Positions 18,389-27,332 of a DNA stretch of 64,000 nt are shown here, piece by piece. The DNA comes from Neomoorella sulfitireducens (GTDB taxonomy: Bacteria > Bacillota > DSM-521 > Neomoorellales > Neomoorellaceae). Made by a program: the position numbers and the translations under genes. The stretch is from contig NZ_JANRHG010000002.1 in NCBI RefSeq assembly GCF_024733845.1, forward strand, positions 62,001 to 126,000, written 5' to 3'. The first letter of the stretch is position 1; the number at the start of each line of letters is the position of its first letter. The notes under the pieces were generated by a model. The model searched no databases, was not told the origin of the DNA, and saw only the letters and a program-made list of their open reading frames with translations.

Positions 18389-18901
18389 CTACTTCAGGAA
18401 ATAAGCAATAAGACCTATTAAGACGGAAACAATAAAGCCATATACAAGTACCGGCCCGGCAATGTTAAACATCCTCGCCGCCACGCCAAAGACGAAACCC
18501 TCCCGTTTATACTCCATGGCCGGCGCTACAATGGAGTTGGCAAACCCGGTTATGGGGATAATAGAACCGGCACCGGCGACTTTACCAATCTCATCATAAA
18601 TACCCAGTCCGGTCAGGAAGGCACCAATGAAAACCATGATTATTACCGTTGCGGAAGCTGCATCCCTGGTGTTTAAACCTGCAGATGTAAAAACAAGGGT
18701 GATAACCTGGGCCAGAGCAGAGATACTTCCCCCGATCCAGAAGGCATTGAGGGCGTTAACAACAACCCTGGGCCTCGGTTTAACACTATCGGCCAGCCGC
18801 TGGTAGGCCTGCTGGTCATAGGTCTGTTTTTGCTGCTTTACCTGTTCTGCCAGGGTCAGGGGTTTCTTTGGAGGACCCGCCTGTTTATTATTATCAGCCA
18901 T
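18389..18901 (-). CDS. spoVAC: Stage V sporulation protein AC
   Basis: A membrane protein of about 170 residues with a charged N-terminus and four hydrophobic segments. The motif NAFWIGGSISALAQ and the ITGFANSIVAPAMEYKREGFVFGV element are diagnostic. In Bacillus SpoVAC behaves as a mechanosensitive channel during germination. I chose the ATG at 18901 because GAGGTG precedes it; a GTG three codons upstream is less well placed. It is first in the spoVA operon; no convincing sigma-G promoter was found upstream. Confidence 0.93.
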   Translation of the reverse strand: MADNNKQAGPPKKPLTLAEQVKQQKQTYDQQAYQRLADSVKPRPRVVVNALNAFWIGGSISALAQVITLVFTSAGLNTRDAASATVIIMVFIGAFLTGLGIYDEIGKVAGAGSIIPITGFANSIVAPAMEYKREGFVFGVAARMFNIAGPVLVYGFIVSVLIGLIAYFLK

Positions 18902-18964
18902 TCCCTTCACCTCAGATTTTTATTGCTCGGCTATATTATCGGCCGCCGGTAACCCTGTTTATAC

Positions 18965-19007
18965 GTAAAAAGTCAACCGCTGGGTAATTATGCCAGCAGT
19001 TGACTTT
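18965..19007 (-). terminator. Imperfect inverted repeat with T-run between spoVAC and the GH15 gene
   Basis: The arms 18969-18983 and 18993-19007 pair over 14 bp with one mismatch. On the minus strand five T residues follow the hairpin. It lies in the divergent intergenic region, so it may insulate the two transcription units; no upstream minus-strand gene is visible for it to terminate. Confidence 0.4.
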
Positions 19008-19063
19008 ACTCAAATACTTACATAAAATTTTTACTAAGATTGGCGCGGGAGTTGAGACATCTT

Positions 19064-20860
19064 TTGAAACATCAGCCATATTACGGGTTTATCGGCAATG
19101 GCGAAACCGCCGCCCTTATTGCTCCTGACTTTTCCATCGCCTGGCTATGCGTGCCACGTTTTGACAGTTTTCCCCTTTTCGCTGCCGCCCTGTGCCCGGA
19201 AAGTGGCGGCAGCCTGCGCCTGAACATTGAACCCAAAATAACGCCTGTAAGCCAACGCTACCTACCGGAAAGCAATGTTCTGGTAACTATTGGTAAAGGG
19301 CATGGCCTGCAGGTTACTGTCCTGGACTTTATGCCCTGGGGCTACCACCATTTAAGTCGCCTAATTATTCTAGAAAATACCGGTACAGTAACTTTAAAAC
19401 CCAGGATAGATTGGGTGGCCCGGCCCATTGTTACCAGTGTCCATACTTTTAAAGTCCGGTTCCAGGGGTCTTTCCAATTTATCTCCGGTCCCGAAGGCGC
19501 AGCCTGCATCGGCATGGCCGGTTCACCGGGACCTACTTCCACCCTGACTTTAAAACCGGGCGAAAAGCATCGCTTCTGGCTAGTTCTGGCTTACGGCTGC
19601 AGTTTAACCCTGGCCCGCCAGCACTGGACGGCGGGCTTCTACAGCTCCCTGGAAGAAAATCTCACCTGGTGGCGCCAGTGGCTGGGTAAAGCCCGGCGGC
19701 CCCGTACTGCTAACCCGGAAGTTATGGAAGCATACTACCGCAGCTTGATGGTTTTAAAACTCCTAACATACGAGCGTACCGGCGCCATTATTGCGGCGCC
19801 GACCACCTCATTTCCCGCCGTACCCGGCGGCAACGACAACTGGGACTACCGCTATTGCTGGCTGCGGGACGGGTATTTCACCGCCCTGGCCTTTGATGCC
19901 GCCGGCTATCATGAAGAAGCACGTAATTTCTATGATTTTGCCCTATCTTTACAACAGCCCGACGGCGGCTGGTATATGCCCCTGGTACCTGTGGAAGGAA
20001 GAGGTGGTAGCGAATACATTGCCGATGACCTGGCCGGCCCCAATGGGGAAAAGCCCATTCGCTTCGGCAACGCCGCCATGCACCAGATCCAGCTGGATAA
20101 TGCCGGTAACGTCCTGGACGGCCTGTGGAACCACTACCTGGCCACCCGGGACAGGGAATATATCCGCTCCCGCTGGGATGCCATCCGCCGGGCAGCCATC
20201 TGGCTGGAAAATTACTGGGACCGACCGGAAAACGGCATCTGGGAAATCCGCGAACGCAAGGATCACTGGCTATATGGTAAAATCCTTTGTTATGCCGGTT
20301 TAACAGCCGCCTCCCATTTATCCATCGAAATAGGAAGACTACAGTGGGCCGGCCGGTGGCACCGGGCGGCAAGTCGCGTCCGCCGCCAGCTCCTTATCCA
20401 CGGCTGGTCGGTAGAACGCCAGGCCTACCTGCAGCATTACGGGCCTGACGCTCCCCTGGATATATCTGTTCTGGCCCTCGAATTTTATGGTTTACTGGCA
20501 GCCAATCATCCCCGTTTACAGAAGACGGTAGCCGCTATGGAAAAGCCTGCGCCTGTTGCCAGTGGCAGGCCTTCCAGCCGGGGCGGGCTGAATATGTGGG
20601 GAGGGATCGGCCGTTTTGAACACGCGGCTATTCCCTTTTACCTTCCCACCCTGTGGCTGGGGCGCTATTACCTCCACGCCGGCAACTATCAACGGGCGCA
20701 TGAACTATTACAGGTCTGCCTTGATAATGCTACTGACCTTTACCTTATGGCCGAACACTTCGACCCCCGGACCGGCGAGCAATGGGGCAATTTTCCCCAG
20801 GGTTTCAGTCACCAGGAAATAGTCCGGTTCTTGCTTGACTACGCCTACCGGGAGGAATAA
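19064..20860 (+). CDS. Glycoside hydrolase family 15 protein (glucoamylase/trehalase-like)
   Basis: About 598 residues: an N-terminal beta-sandwich (about 1-215) and a GH15 (alpha/alpha)6 barrel. The start motif GFIGNGETAALIAPDFSIAWLCVPRFDS and the active-site strip NWDYRYCWLRDGYFTALAF are typical. Members hydrolyse alpha-1,4 glucans or trehalose; the nearby otsAB genes make a trehalase role attractive but unproven. The frame opens at TTG 19040, and TTG 19064 fits both the GGGAG site 12 bases upstream and homologue starts. No signal peptide, so a cytoplasmic enzyme. Confidence 0.85.
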   Translation: MKHQPYYGFIGNGETAALIAPDFSIAWLCVPRFDSFPLFAAALCPESGGSLRLNIEPKITPVSQRYLPESNVLVTIGKGHGLQVTVLDFMPWGYHHLSRLIILENTGTVTLKPRIDWVARPIVTSVHTFKVRFQGSFQFISGPEGAACIGMAGSPGPTSTLTLKPGEKHRFWLVLAYGCSLTLARQHWTAGFYSSLEENLTWWRQWLGKARRPRTANPEVMEAYYRSLMVLKLLTYERTGAIIAAPTTSFPAVPGGNDNWDYRYCWLRDGYFTALAFDAAGYHEEARNFYDFALSLQQPDGGWYMPLVPVEGRGGSEYIADDLAGPNGEKPIRFGNAAMHQIQLDNAGNVLDGLWNHYLATRDREYIRSRWDAIRRAAIWLENYWDRPENGIWEIRERKDHWLYGKILCYAGLTAASHLSIEIGRLQWAGRWHRAASRVRRQLLIHGWSVERQAYLQHYGPDAPLDISVLALEFYGLLAANHPRLQKTVAAMEKPAPVASGRPSSRGGLNMWGGIGRFEHAAIPFYLPTLWLGRYYLHAGNYQRAHELLQVCLDNATDLYLMAEHFDPRTGEQWGNFPQGFSHQEIVRFLLDYAYREE

Positions 20861-20864
20861 CAAA

Positions 20865-20888
20865 GGGCTCCGGTTATATCCGGAGCCC
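20865..20888. terminator. Bidirectional hairpin between convergent genes
   Basis: A perfect 9-bp inverted repeat (GGGCTCCGG, 20865-20873, with 20880-20888) and a 6-base loop sit between the GH15 gene (+) and the UPF0210 gene (-). T-tracts are weak on both sides. Confidence 0.6.
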
Positions 20889-20928
20889 AACAGCATCCTT
20901 TCCTTCTCACCCGGGCGCCCGCCTCCCT

Positions 20929-22302
20929 CTAATTCCCCAGGGCCTGAAGGGGGGCGGGAATGCGGCCGCCACGGCGGATCATAACCGCCGGGCTAAAGTT
21001 ATTGACGTCCATAACCGGAGCCCGTCCCAGGAGGCCGCCAAATTCTACCATGTCCCCGGGCTTTTTCCCCGGGACAGGTATGACCCGCACCGCCGTGGTT
21101 TTATTATTAATCATGCCAATGGCCGCTTCATCGGCAATGATGGCGGCAATGACATCCGCCGGGGTGTCCCCGGGTATAGCAAACATATCCAGCCCAACCG
21201 AGCATACGGCCGTCATGGCTTCAAGCTTCTCAAGGCTTAAAGCGCCGCTCTCCACAGCCCGGATCATGCCGTTATCTTCACTCACCGGGATGAAGGCGCC
21301 GCTCAAGCCCCCGACGTAGGAAGAAGCCATGGCCCCTCCCTTTTTGACCGCGTCATTGAGTAAAGCCAGGGCGGCCGTGGTGCCGTGGGCGCCACAGCGT
21401 TCCAGGCCGATGGCCTCCAGGATCTCCGCTACGCTGTCACCCAGGGCGTTGGTAGGAGCCAGGGAAAGGTCGACAATGCCAAAGGGCACTCCCAGGCGGG
21501 CCGAAACCTCCCGTCCCACCAGTTCCCCCATGCGGGTCACTTTAAAGGCTGTATTTTTAATAATTGTCGCGAGTTTACCCAGGTCAGCCTCCGGGTGCTG
21601 GCGTACTGCCGCCAGGACAACCCCGGGACCGCTGATGCCCACATTTAATACGCACTCTGGCTCACCGGGGCCGTGGAAGGCCCCGGCCATGAAGGGATTG
21701 TCCTCCGGAGCATTGCAAAAGGTAACCAGCTTAGCGCACCCAATCCCACCCCTGTCAGCCGTAAGCTGCGCCGTCTCTTTAATCAATTGGCCCAGTTCGG
21801 CGATGGCGTCCATATTCATCCCGGCCCTGGTGGTGGCCACATTGATGGAGGCGCAAACGCGCTCAGTGGTGGCCAGGGCTTCCGGCAGGGATTTAAAGAT
21901 GGCCCGGTCACCTTTAGTAAAGCCTTTATGTACCAGGGCACTAAAGCCGCCGATGAAGTTCACGCCTACCGCTTCTGCCGCCAGGTCCAGGGTCCGGGCC
22001 AGGGGGGTGAGGTCACTTTCTCCTGAAGGTTCACCCACCTGGGCAATGGGGGTTACTGCTATACGTTTATTAACAATAGGGATGCCATAAGCAGTTGCCA
22101 CTTCCTCGCCAACGGCAACAAGTTTCTCCGCCCGGCGGGTTATCTTATCGTAAACGCGGCGGCAGGTTTCCTTAAGACTTCCGGTGGTACAGTCACGCAG
22201 GCTGATACCAAGGGTAATGGTCCGGATGTCCAGGTTTTCTACCTGGACCATGCGGATGGTTTCTAAAATTTCTTCCGGTGTAAAAGAAAATAAAGTCGGC
22301 AT
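20929..22302 (-). CDS. UPF0210/DUF711 (PFL-like) family protein
   Basis: About 457 residues, related to the fold of pyruvate-formate lyase but without a known reaction. Conserved stretches include [32 protein letters not shown] at the start and [11 protein letters not shown]-like, GDSVAEILE and [19 protein letters not shown] elements. I use the ATG at 22302, which has GGAGG 7 bases upstream; the upstream extension to 22362 lacks similarity. It nearly always pairs with the small ACT protein encoded just upstream, as here. Confidence 0.88.
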   Translation of the reverse strand: MPTLFSFTPEEILETIRMVQVENLDIRTITLGISLRDCTTGSLKETCRRVYDKITRRAEKLVAVGEEVATAYGIPIVNKRIAVTPIAQVGEPSGESDLTPLARTLDLAAEAVGVNFIGGFSALVHKGFTKGDRAIFKSLPEALATTERVCASINVATTRAGMNMDAIAELGQLIKETAQLTADRGGIGCAKLVTFCNAPEDNPFMAGAFHGPGEPECVLNVGISGPGVVLAAVRQHPEADLGKLATIIKNTAFKVTRMGELVGREVSARLGVPFGIVDLSLAPTNALGDSVAEILEAIGLERCGAHGTTAALALLNDAVKKGGAMASSYVGGLSGAFIPVSEDNGMIRAVESGALSLEKLEAMTAVCSVGLDMFAIPGDTPADVIAAIIADEAAIGMINNKTTAVRVIPVPGKKPGDMVEFGGLLGRAPVMDVNNFSPAVMIRRGGRIPAPLQALGN

Positions 22303-22383
22303 TGTTTTCCTCCATCTTTGAATGGGAGAAGACTTATCATTTAGTTGCGGGCTTACCCTCATTTACCCTCATGGGGGCTGCGG

Positions 22384-22668
22384 TTAGATGCGGTGCATAA
22401 ATTTGAAGACTTCCGCCTGCTGCATCGTCACCTGCACACCCAGTTCCTCGCCCCTGGTCTTGAGTTGTTTTTGCAGGTCAAAAAAATCAAGATTACTACC
22501 CTTCAGGTCCACAATCATGATCATGGTGAAAAATTCCTGCAGGATGGTCTGGCTGATATCGAGGATATTCACATTGGCTACTGCCAGGACGGCAGTTATA
22601 CCCGCTAAAATTCCCACCCTGTCCTGGCCTAAAACTGTGATTATGGCCCGGCCGTCGGCAACTGTCAT
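22384..22668 (-). CDS. ACT-domain protein (UPF0237 family)
   Basis: A 94-residue protein made of two ACT-like halves, with the start RAIITVLGQDRVGILAGITAVLA and LDISQTILQEFFTMIMIVDL typical of UPF0237. ACT domains bind small ligands such as amino acids. It overlaps the torD-like stop by 4 bp and precedes the UPF0210 gene by about 80 bp, so these three are likely cotranscribed. Confidence 0.88.
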   Translation of the reverse strand: MTVADGRAIITVLGQDRVGILAGITAVLAVANVNILDISQTILQEFFTMIMIVDLKGSNLDFFDLQKQLKTRGEELGVQVTMQQAEVFKFMHRI

Positions 22669-23357
22669 GATTTTTCACCTCCGCAAAAATCCTCCAGTAC
22701 TGCTTCCAATTCAGCTGCATCGGCCTCCAGCCAGCCCCGGGTGAAGAGGGCCAGGCCACGGAAAAATTCCGTCCGGGCGGCCTGCTGCATATCGCTACAT
22801 AAGGCCGGTACCCATTGCTCCAGGTGTTCCTTTAAAAAGCGCTGCTGCCCCTGCAGGAATTCAGTTGCATCTTCACCGGCCTGGACTTTTGCGGCCGCTG
22901 CCTGGCTGAGCCAGGCCATGAATTCCATTTCCAGGCCCAGGTGGTCGTCTGGCTCCCGGTTTTTCTTTTTACTCTCCAGGCCAAAAGAACGATAAAACTT
23001 CCTTACCGCCAGGGTTTCCTCGCCAAAGAGGAGATGCTCCTTGGAGCGATATACTGACTCCCAGGGAGGCGCATCCAGGTGACCGGGACCGACGAAAAGG
23101 CGGTTGTAATCCTCCTGGAGTTCCTGCTGGTAAGCCTGCAGTTCGCTGCCCCGGGAATCCAACTCGGCCTCCATTAACCGGCAGCCGGCAACAAGATTAG
23201 GGTTATCGCTACCCTTTGCCATTTCTTCCAGGAAACTCTCCTGTCTCATAGTAGCTAGAATCTCTTTTTGAGGTCCTTCCTGGTAAAGGCGCGCCAGGAG
23301 CTGGTAAACCAGTTGCCGCCCCTGGAGCCACTCAAGCAATAATTCCTTTTCTATCAT
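22665..23357 (-). CDS. TorD/DmsD-family redox enzyme maturation chaperone
   Basis: A 230-residue all-helical TorD-family protein. The family motif is clear: YNRLFVGPGHLDAPPWESVY (about 85-104), then GEETLAVRKFYRSFGLE and EPDDHLGLEMEFMAWL. These chaperones bind the Tat leader of molybdopterin enzymes and guard cofactor insertion. Its likely client, the catalytic subunit encoded at 25094-25342, is reduced to its leader here, so the chaperone may be an orphan or serve an enzyme elsewhere. Confidence 0.87.
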   Translation of the reverse strand: MIEKELLLEWLQGRQLVYQLLARLYQEGPQKEILATMRQESFLEEMAKGSDNPNLVAGCRLMEAELDSRGSELQAYQQELQEDYNRLFVGPGHLDAPPWESVYRSKEHLLFGEETLAVRKFYRSFGLESKKKNREPDDHLGLEMEFMAWLSQAAAAKVQAGEDATEFLQGQQRFLKEHLEQWVPALCSDMQQAARTEFFRGLALFTRGWLEADAAELEAVLEDFCGGEKS

Positions 23358-23391
23358 AAATAGACCTCCCTGTTTGGTATTAAAATACTTG

Positions 23392-23754
23392 CTAACGTCC
23401 CAACATTACCTTTACCTGCAAAGCGGTATAAAGGTTTACTAAAACTGCTAATTGCCTCAGGTCCTGTCCCAGGATCTCTTCAACTTTTTTTAACCGGTAC
23501 CGCAGGGTATTAACATGAACAAACATATTCATCGCTGCCTGATTGTAGTCTCCGGAAGCATAAAGGTATACGGCCAGGGTTTCCAGCAGGTTGGTGTTAT
23601 GTTCTTTATCGTATTTCTCCAGCGGTCCCAGGTTCTCTTCATAATAATCCTCCAGTTCCTGCTCCCCAAGGTTAAAGATTAACCGCAGTACTCCCAGTTC
23701 GTCGAAAAAAGTAAGATTACGGGGACAAACGTGGCGGCAAAACCGTGTCCTCAT
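23392..23754 (-). pseudogene. PucR/CdaR-type C-terminal helix-turn-helix fragment
   Basis: About 120 residues matching only the C-terminal part of PucR/CdaR transcriptional activators: DELGVLRLIFNL, then LGPLEKYDKEHNTNLLETLAVYLYASGDYNQAA and the HTH MFVHVNTLRYRLKKVEEILG. Full-length members have 300 to 500 more residues with a sensor domain that is missing here. The 5' end overlaps the ferredoxin-like gene in another frame, which suggests a truncation by deletion. It could still be made from ATG 23754 and bind DNA, but I treat it as a remnant. Confidence 0.65.
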
Positions 23755-24919
23755 TCCCCTGCCCCCCTCGGTCCTGCTGGTCGTCAGGGGCGAGATTACG
23801 GGACAGGTAACAGCGTAAACACATGGTGACTCCCGCGCCGCCTGCATGGAAGATCTCCCCGCAGCCCTGGCAGGTATAAGTCTTTCCTGAGGCCAGGGTT
23901 AAGGAGGATACACCTGCTATCATTGATAGGGATACATTTTTACCCCGGACCAGGCTGTGCTGGGGACATACTGCCAGGCAGAGATCGCAATGGTTGCAAG
24001 AGGCCGGGGTATATTTTAATTCCTTTTCTTCCCCTTCGATAACCAGGGCTCCTGTAGGGCAGAGGCGGCTGCAGACATTACAGAGGTAACAGGGACCTGC
24101 CAGCTCCAGGGAAGGTATTGATAGGACGGCACCGGCAGGGTATCCTCCTTCTGGCTCGGCCTCGCGTACGGCTTCCCGGAGGATAAAGGCCCGCCTGCGG
24201 CCGGCTAAAGCTGTTGCTCCAACCGGAGGCGAGGATGGAGCCGTCCCCGGTATTTTTATGCCCCGGATAAGAGAACGAAAAAATTCCCGCCTGCCCATAG
24301 CCGCCGCTTCAGGTGCTTTACCGCCTGCCAGTTTCCCCGGGGTTACTGCAGCCGGCACCGCAGTTGCTACCAGGCGTTCCTCAGGCACGCCCATGGCGGC
24401 CAGGGTTTTTTGGGCCCAGTCAAAGGAGAGCAGGAAAATCCTTTCTCCTTTTTCTCCCCAGGGACAAGCGAGACACTGTTCCTGGAGGAAATGGAAAATT
24501 ACTCTCCCCCTCACTGCCAGGGCTACGATAACTTCCCTGGCCACTGCCCCGAGGCAGGGAACGGTAATTATGTCTTTACCACTTTTATCGGCCCGGCTGC
24601 GGTTGCAGGTGAATATAACCTGCCCGGCTGATGCAATAATTTCCCGTCCCCGGGCGAGGAAAAAGGAGTGGGTCCGTTCTGGATCCTCCAGGGCCCCAGC
24701 GGGGCAAGCGATGGCGCAAAGGCCGCAACGCTGGCATTCTTTCACAACGGGTTGGCCGCTTTCCAAATCAATACCGTTTACCGGGCAAGCCTCCTGACAA
24801 CGGCGGCATTTAACCCATGGCGATATGTTCCTGATACATGCTCCGGCCCTTAGACGCACCTGCCCAAGACCAGAAAGGCTAGCTGCAATCGTCTCCAGAT
24901 CCAGTTTCCCCACCCCCAT
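23717..24919 (-). CDS. Multi-cluster 4Fe-4S ferredoxin-type protein
   Basis: 400 residues. Two N-terminal cluster motifs (CRRCQEACP and CQRCGLCAIACP, about 38-75), a middle region with further cysteines (about 95-165), then two more ferredoxin motifs (CYLCNVCSRLCP and CNHCDLCLAVCP, about 272-330), and a C-terminal CxxC...CxxC zinc-ribbon-like tail (TYTCQGCGEIF...MCLRCYL). No signal peptide. It likely shuttles electrons in the cytoplasm. The setting, between a truncated DMSO-reductase-type gene and a TorD chaperone, fits an electron-transfer or maturation part of that system. Confidence 0.8.
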   Translation of the reverse strand: MGVGKLDLETIAASLSGLGQVRLRAGACIRNISPWVKCRRCQEACPVNGIDLESGQPVVKECQRCGLCAIACPAGALEDPERTHSFFLARGREIIASAGQVIFTCNRSRADKSGKDIITVPCLGAVAREVIVALAVRGRVIFHFLQEQCLACPWGEKGERIFLLSFDWAQKTLAAMGVPEERLVATAVPAAVTPGKLAGGKAPEAAAMGRREFFRSLIRGIKIPGTAPSSPPVGATALAGRRRAFILREAVREAEPEGGYPAGAVLSIPSLELAGPCYLCNVCSRLCPTGALVIEGEEKELKYTPASCNHCDLCLAVCPQHSLVRGKNVSLSMIAGVSSLTLASGKTYTCQGCGEIFHAGGAGVTMCLRCYLSRNLAPDDQQDRGGQGNEDTVLPPRLSP

Positions 24920-24972
24920 TCTTTTTGCGGCTTTATACTCGACGGCAACACCTGGGATATCGGTATGCTGGT

Positions 24973-24995
24973 AAAAAACGGGCCATGAAAGCCCG
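24973..24995 (-). terminator. Terminator after the truncated reductase gene
   Basis: A 5-bp GC stem (24979-24983 with 24991-24995) is followed on the minus strand by six T (24978-24973). It lies about 100 bp downstream of the truncated catalytic-subunit gene. Confidence 0.6.
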
Positions 24996-25093
24996 CTTCT
25001 TTATTTATATTATCCCTATTTTCCTCTTAACGATCAAGAAGATGGGGTAAAATACCATAATTGTTAAAACTGGCCGACCATAATGCTGAACCT

Positions 25094-25342
25094 TTACCGT
25101 ACAACTACTCCGTCAACTACATAGGCTTTGTTCAAGCAGCGACCGCAGCAGTTGTGCCAGCAAGCGGCATTAAGCCAGTAGCCTTCCTTACCAGCAAGTT
25201 CGGCCGCCTGTTCACTGGAAACTTGTGTTAAACTGCTGCTACAGCCAGCCAGGGCAAGGGCCGCCGAGGAATCAGCAGCCGACTTTAGAAAAGACCTGCG
25301 GTTCATTTTATATTCCAGGGCTTTGTCGATGAGATTACTCAT
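25094..25342 (-). pseudogene. Truncated molybdopterin oxidoreductase (DMSO-reductase type) N-terminus
   Basis: About 82 residues remain. A twin-arginine leader is present as MNRRSFLKSAA followed by a hydrophobic stretch and AGCSS, then the beginning of the Fe4S4 domain, AACWHNCCGRCLNKAYVVDGVVVR, which resembles the first cluster motif of DmsA-like catalytic subunits (usually 750 to 850 residues). The frame then stops. The ATG at 25342 has GGGGGGTGAGGG upstream. TorD and ferredoxin-like genes follow on the same strand, so this is the stump of a lost reductase. Confidence 0.75.
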
Positions 25343-25668
25343 TATATCCCTCACCCCCCTTGCCTCACACAGGATCTGAATTCCCTCCCAATTATTTATC
25401 ACGTTTTTCGACGCGTTCATGGTTACCCCCCTTTCACCTCCCTATGCCCTGTTATTGAGTTCACATTTATTCTGTTATTTAATTTTCATTGGATTTTGTG
25501 CATATTACTATTTTTATATTGTGGTAACTTCAACGGAAACGGTTTGCTTCCTTTGTCCCCTATTTTAAAACTCTATTTGAGTTTTTGTTTTACTTTACAA
25601 AGATAATTGCTATCCAGATCTCCCCTTTCTCTTTTGTAACTTCTGGTAGTCTTTCCTCAGCTACCCAG

Positions 25669-25677
25669 CATATTATA
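25669..25677 (+). promoter_or_regulatory. Possible sporulation sigma-E/K -10 element before cotJA
   Basis: CATATTATA fits the CATAnnnTA form of mother-cell sigma factor -10 boxes, 35 bp before the cotJA start. No convincing -35 element was found. cotJ is sigma-E controlled in Bacillus. The rest of the 25343-25711 gap is AT-rich without other recognised features. Confidence 0.35.
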
Positions 25678-25711
25678 AAATATCCATAGTTCTTCTAAAG
25701 GAGGAGTTACC

Positions 25712-25921
25712 TTGGCTAACGAACAGAAGGGAAAAAGCGAGGTTACCAGGAGCCTGGGTGAAAATAAAGTTGAGAAGCAATCCTTTGGGGGATACGAACT
25801 AGCCCGGGCTTATGTGCCGTGGCAGCGCTACACCAATAGGTGGGACCCCATGGAAGGCCTGGTACAGGGAACGATTTTTCCGGAACTTTACCGGCCCTAT
25901 CAACCGCGGCGCAATCCTTAA
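25712..25921 (+). CDS. cotJA: Spore coat protein CotJA
   Basis: A 69-residue coat-associated protein. The C-terminal signature LARAYVPWQRY...EGLVQGTIFPELYRPY matches CotJA. TTG start with AAAGGAGGAG 5 bases upstream. First gene of cotJABC, expressed in the mother cell in Bacillus. Confidence 0.88.
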   Translation: MANEQKGKSEVTRSLGENKVEKQSFGGYELARAYVPWQRYTNRWDPMEGLVQGTIFPELYRPYQPRRNP

Positions 25922-25944
25922 AAAACCTGTGGAGGGAAGTAATA

Positions 25945-26202
25945 ATGGACCCGCAAGGCTTAAATCTCCTCAAGAAGATAATGGCTCTTGAATTTACCTG
26001 TATTGACTTTAACCTGTACCTTGATACCCATCCTGATGACCGTCGCGCCCTGGCGGAATTTAATGCCGCCAGCGATGCCCTGGCGGCGGCAAAAAAAGAA
26101 TACGAAACCCTTTATGGGCCTTTGACCAATTTCGGACAATCCCCAAGTCCCCAGGCCTGGCGCTGGATCGACGATCCCTGGCCCTGGGAAAGAACCTTTT
26201 AG
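25945..26202 (+). CDS. cotJB: Spore coat protein CotJB
   Basis: An 85-residue CotJB, with LLKKIMALEFTCIDFNLYLDTHPDDRRAL and the end WRWIDDPWPWE that identify the family. ATG 25945 follows GGAGG. It lies between cotJA and cotJC with 15-23 bp gaps, so a single operon. Confidence 0.9.
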   Translation: MDPQGLNLLKKIMALEFTCIDFNLYLDTHPDDRRALAEFNAASDALAAAKKEYETLYGPLTNFGQSPSPQAWRWIDDPWPWERTF

Positions 26203-26217
26203 GCGGAGGGATTATAA

Positions 26218-26790
26218 ATGTGGATTTATGAAAAAAAACTGCAATACCCGGTCCGCGTCAGTCGCCCCAACCCGCGCCTGGCTAAAGTAGTAATTACCCA
26301 GTACGGCGGGCCGGACGGTGAGCTTGCGGCATCTTTACGTTACCTCACCCAGCGCTACACCATGCCCATACCCCAGGCCAAGGCAGTTTTGACGGACATC
26401 GGCACGGAAGAGCTGGCCCACATGGAGATTGTCGCCACCCTGGTCTATAACCTGATTAAAGACGCCCCCCTGGAAGAAATCAAACGCGCCGGCCTGGAAG
26501 GTTACTATGCCGACCACGACCGTGCCCTCTACTTTGTCAACGCGGAAGGGGCACCCTGGACGGCCGCCTACATCCAATCCAAGGGCGATCCCGTCACCGA
26601 CCTGCATGAAAATATGGCCGCCGAACAGAAGGCCCGCTCCACTTACGAATACCTGATCCAGCTCTCCGACGACCCGGATGTCAGCGATACCTTGAAGTTC
26701 TTGCGCGAAAGGGAAGTCGTCCATTTCCAGCGCTTCGGCGAAACGTTAAACCTGGTCCATGAGTACCTGGAGCGTAAAAAGTATTATTAA
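26218..26790 (+). CDS. cotJC: Spore coat protein CotJC, manganese-catalase family
   Basis: A 190-residue ferritin-like four-helix protein of the Mn-catalase family, with the conserved QYGGPDGELAASLRYLTQRYTMP and the metal-ligand helices GTEELAHMEIVATL and AAEQKARSTYEYL...EVVHFQRFGE. It likely removes hydrogen peroxide at the coat. Its 3' two thirds and terminator are duplicated at 44201-44714: 314 bp (26428-26741) are identical while both ends differ. This copy is complete. Confidence 0.93.
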   Translation: MWIYEKKLQYPVRVSRPNPRLAKVVITQYGGPDGELAASLRYLTQRYTMPIPQAKAVLTDIGTEELAHMEIVATLVYNLIKDAPLEEIKRAGLEGYYADHDRALYFVNAEGAPWTAAYIQSKGDPVTDLHENMAAEQKARSTYEYLIQLSDDPDVSDTLKFLREREVVHFQRFGETLNLVHEYLERKKYY

Positions 26791-26817
26791 ACCCAAAGCC
26801 CCGGTAAAGGGGCTTTT
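26304..26817 (+). repeat. Left copy of the cotJC direct repeat
   Basis: About 514 bp matching 44201-44714 in the same orientation without gaps (offset 17,897). The differences I counted are five near the 5' end, none in 26428-26741, and a cluster from 26742 onward. The two copies bracket the accessory island. Confidence 0.9.
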
Positions 26818-26819
26818 TT
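26795..26819 (+). terminator. cotJC terminator
   Basis: An 8-bp stem (AAAGCCCC 26795-26802 with 26809-26816), GGTAAA-type loop and a T-run. The same hairpin follows the truncated second copy. Confidence 0.85.
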
Positions 26820-26823
26820 AAGT

Positions 26824-27332
26824 AAGTGACTTATCGGATTAGACTGATAGATGGCCTCTTCGTTCTCTTGACCAATCACCCTATTGAAGCAGTGGATGCC
26901 AATGAATTGCTAACCCGTTACCGGGGTCGTAACGACATTGAAATGAGCTACCGCTTCTTGAAAGGAGCCCTCGATCTGAACCAGATCTTTTTACGCAAGC
27001 CCAGCCGTGTTGACGCTTATTGTTACTTGAAAGTACTGGCCATGTTCGTTCTGAACCCGGCGCACTGATTTTTAACTAAAGAAGGTCAAAAGAAAATGAC
27101 ACCCCAGAAGTTACAGCAGGTATTAGGTAATACCACTATTGTCGAACAGCGCCTGGAACCCTTCGGCATCCGCCACTGGGTGGGGACTAATGTAACGGAG
27201 CCTATCCGTATTCTTATTGACCTGTTTCATTTACCCGATCCAGTGGCCATTGTCGAAGCTATCAATGCTGCTGTTGATTATCATCAGGTCCTTAATCAAT
27301 GGAGCCAGAAAGCATTACGTAGTTGTTGCTAG
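26824..27332 (+). mobile_element. IS1634/IS4-type transposase remnant
   Basis: Two in-frame pieces (26826-27068 and 27096-27332), interrupted by one TGA at 27066-27068, match the C-terminal part of IS1634-like DDE transposases: LIDGLFVLLTNHPIEA, ELLTRYRGRNDIEMSYRFLKGALDL with the catalytic-Glu region, and ILIDLFHLPDPVAIVE. The N-terminal half with the first two catalytic Asp residues is missing, and I see no inverted repeats. It starts right after the cotJC terminator, at the left edge of the island. Confidence 0.75.

Noticed and set aside
21329-22090. 253-codon plus-strand open frame
   Set aside because: It is antisense to the well-supported UPF0210 gene and shows no family motifs; such shadows are common in GC-rich genes.
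27066-27068. TGA in the transposase as a recoded codon
   Set aside because: The element also lacks its N-terminal half and ends; it is a plain remnant.
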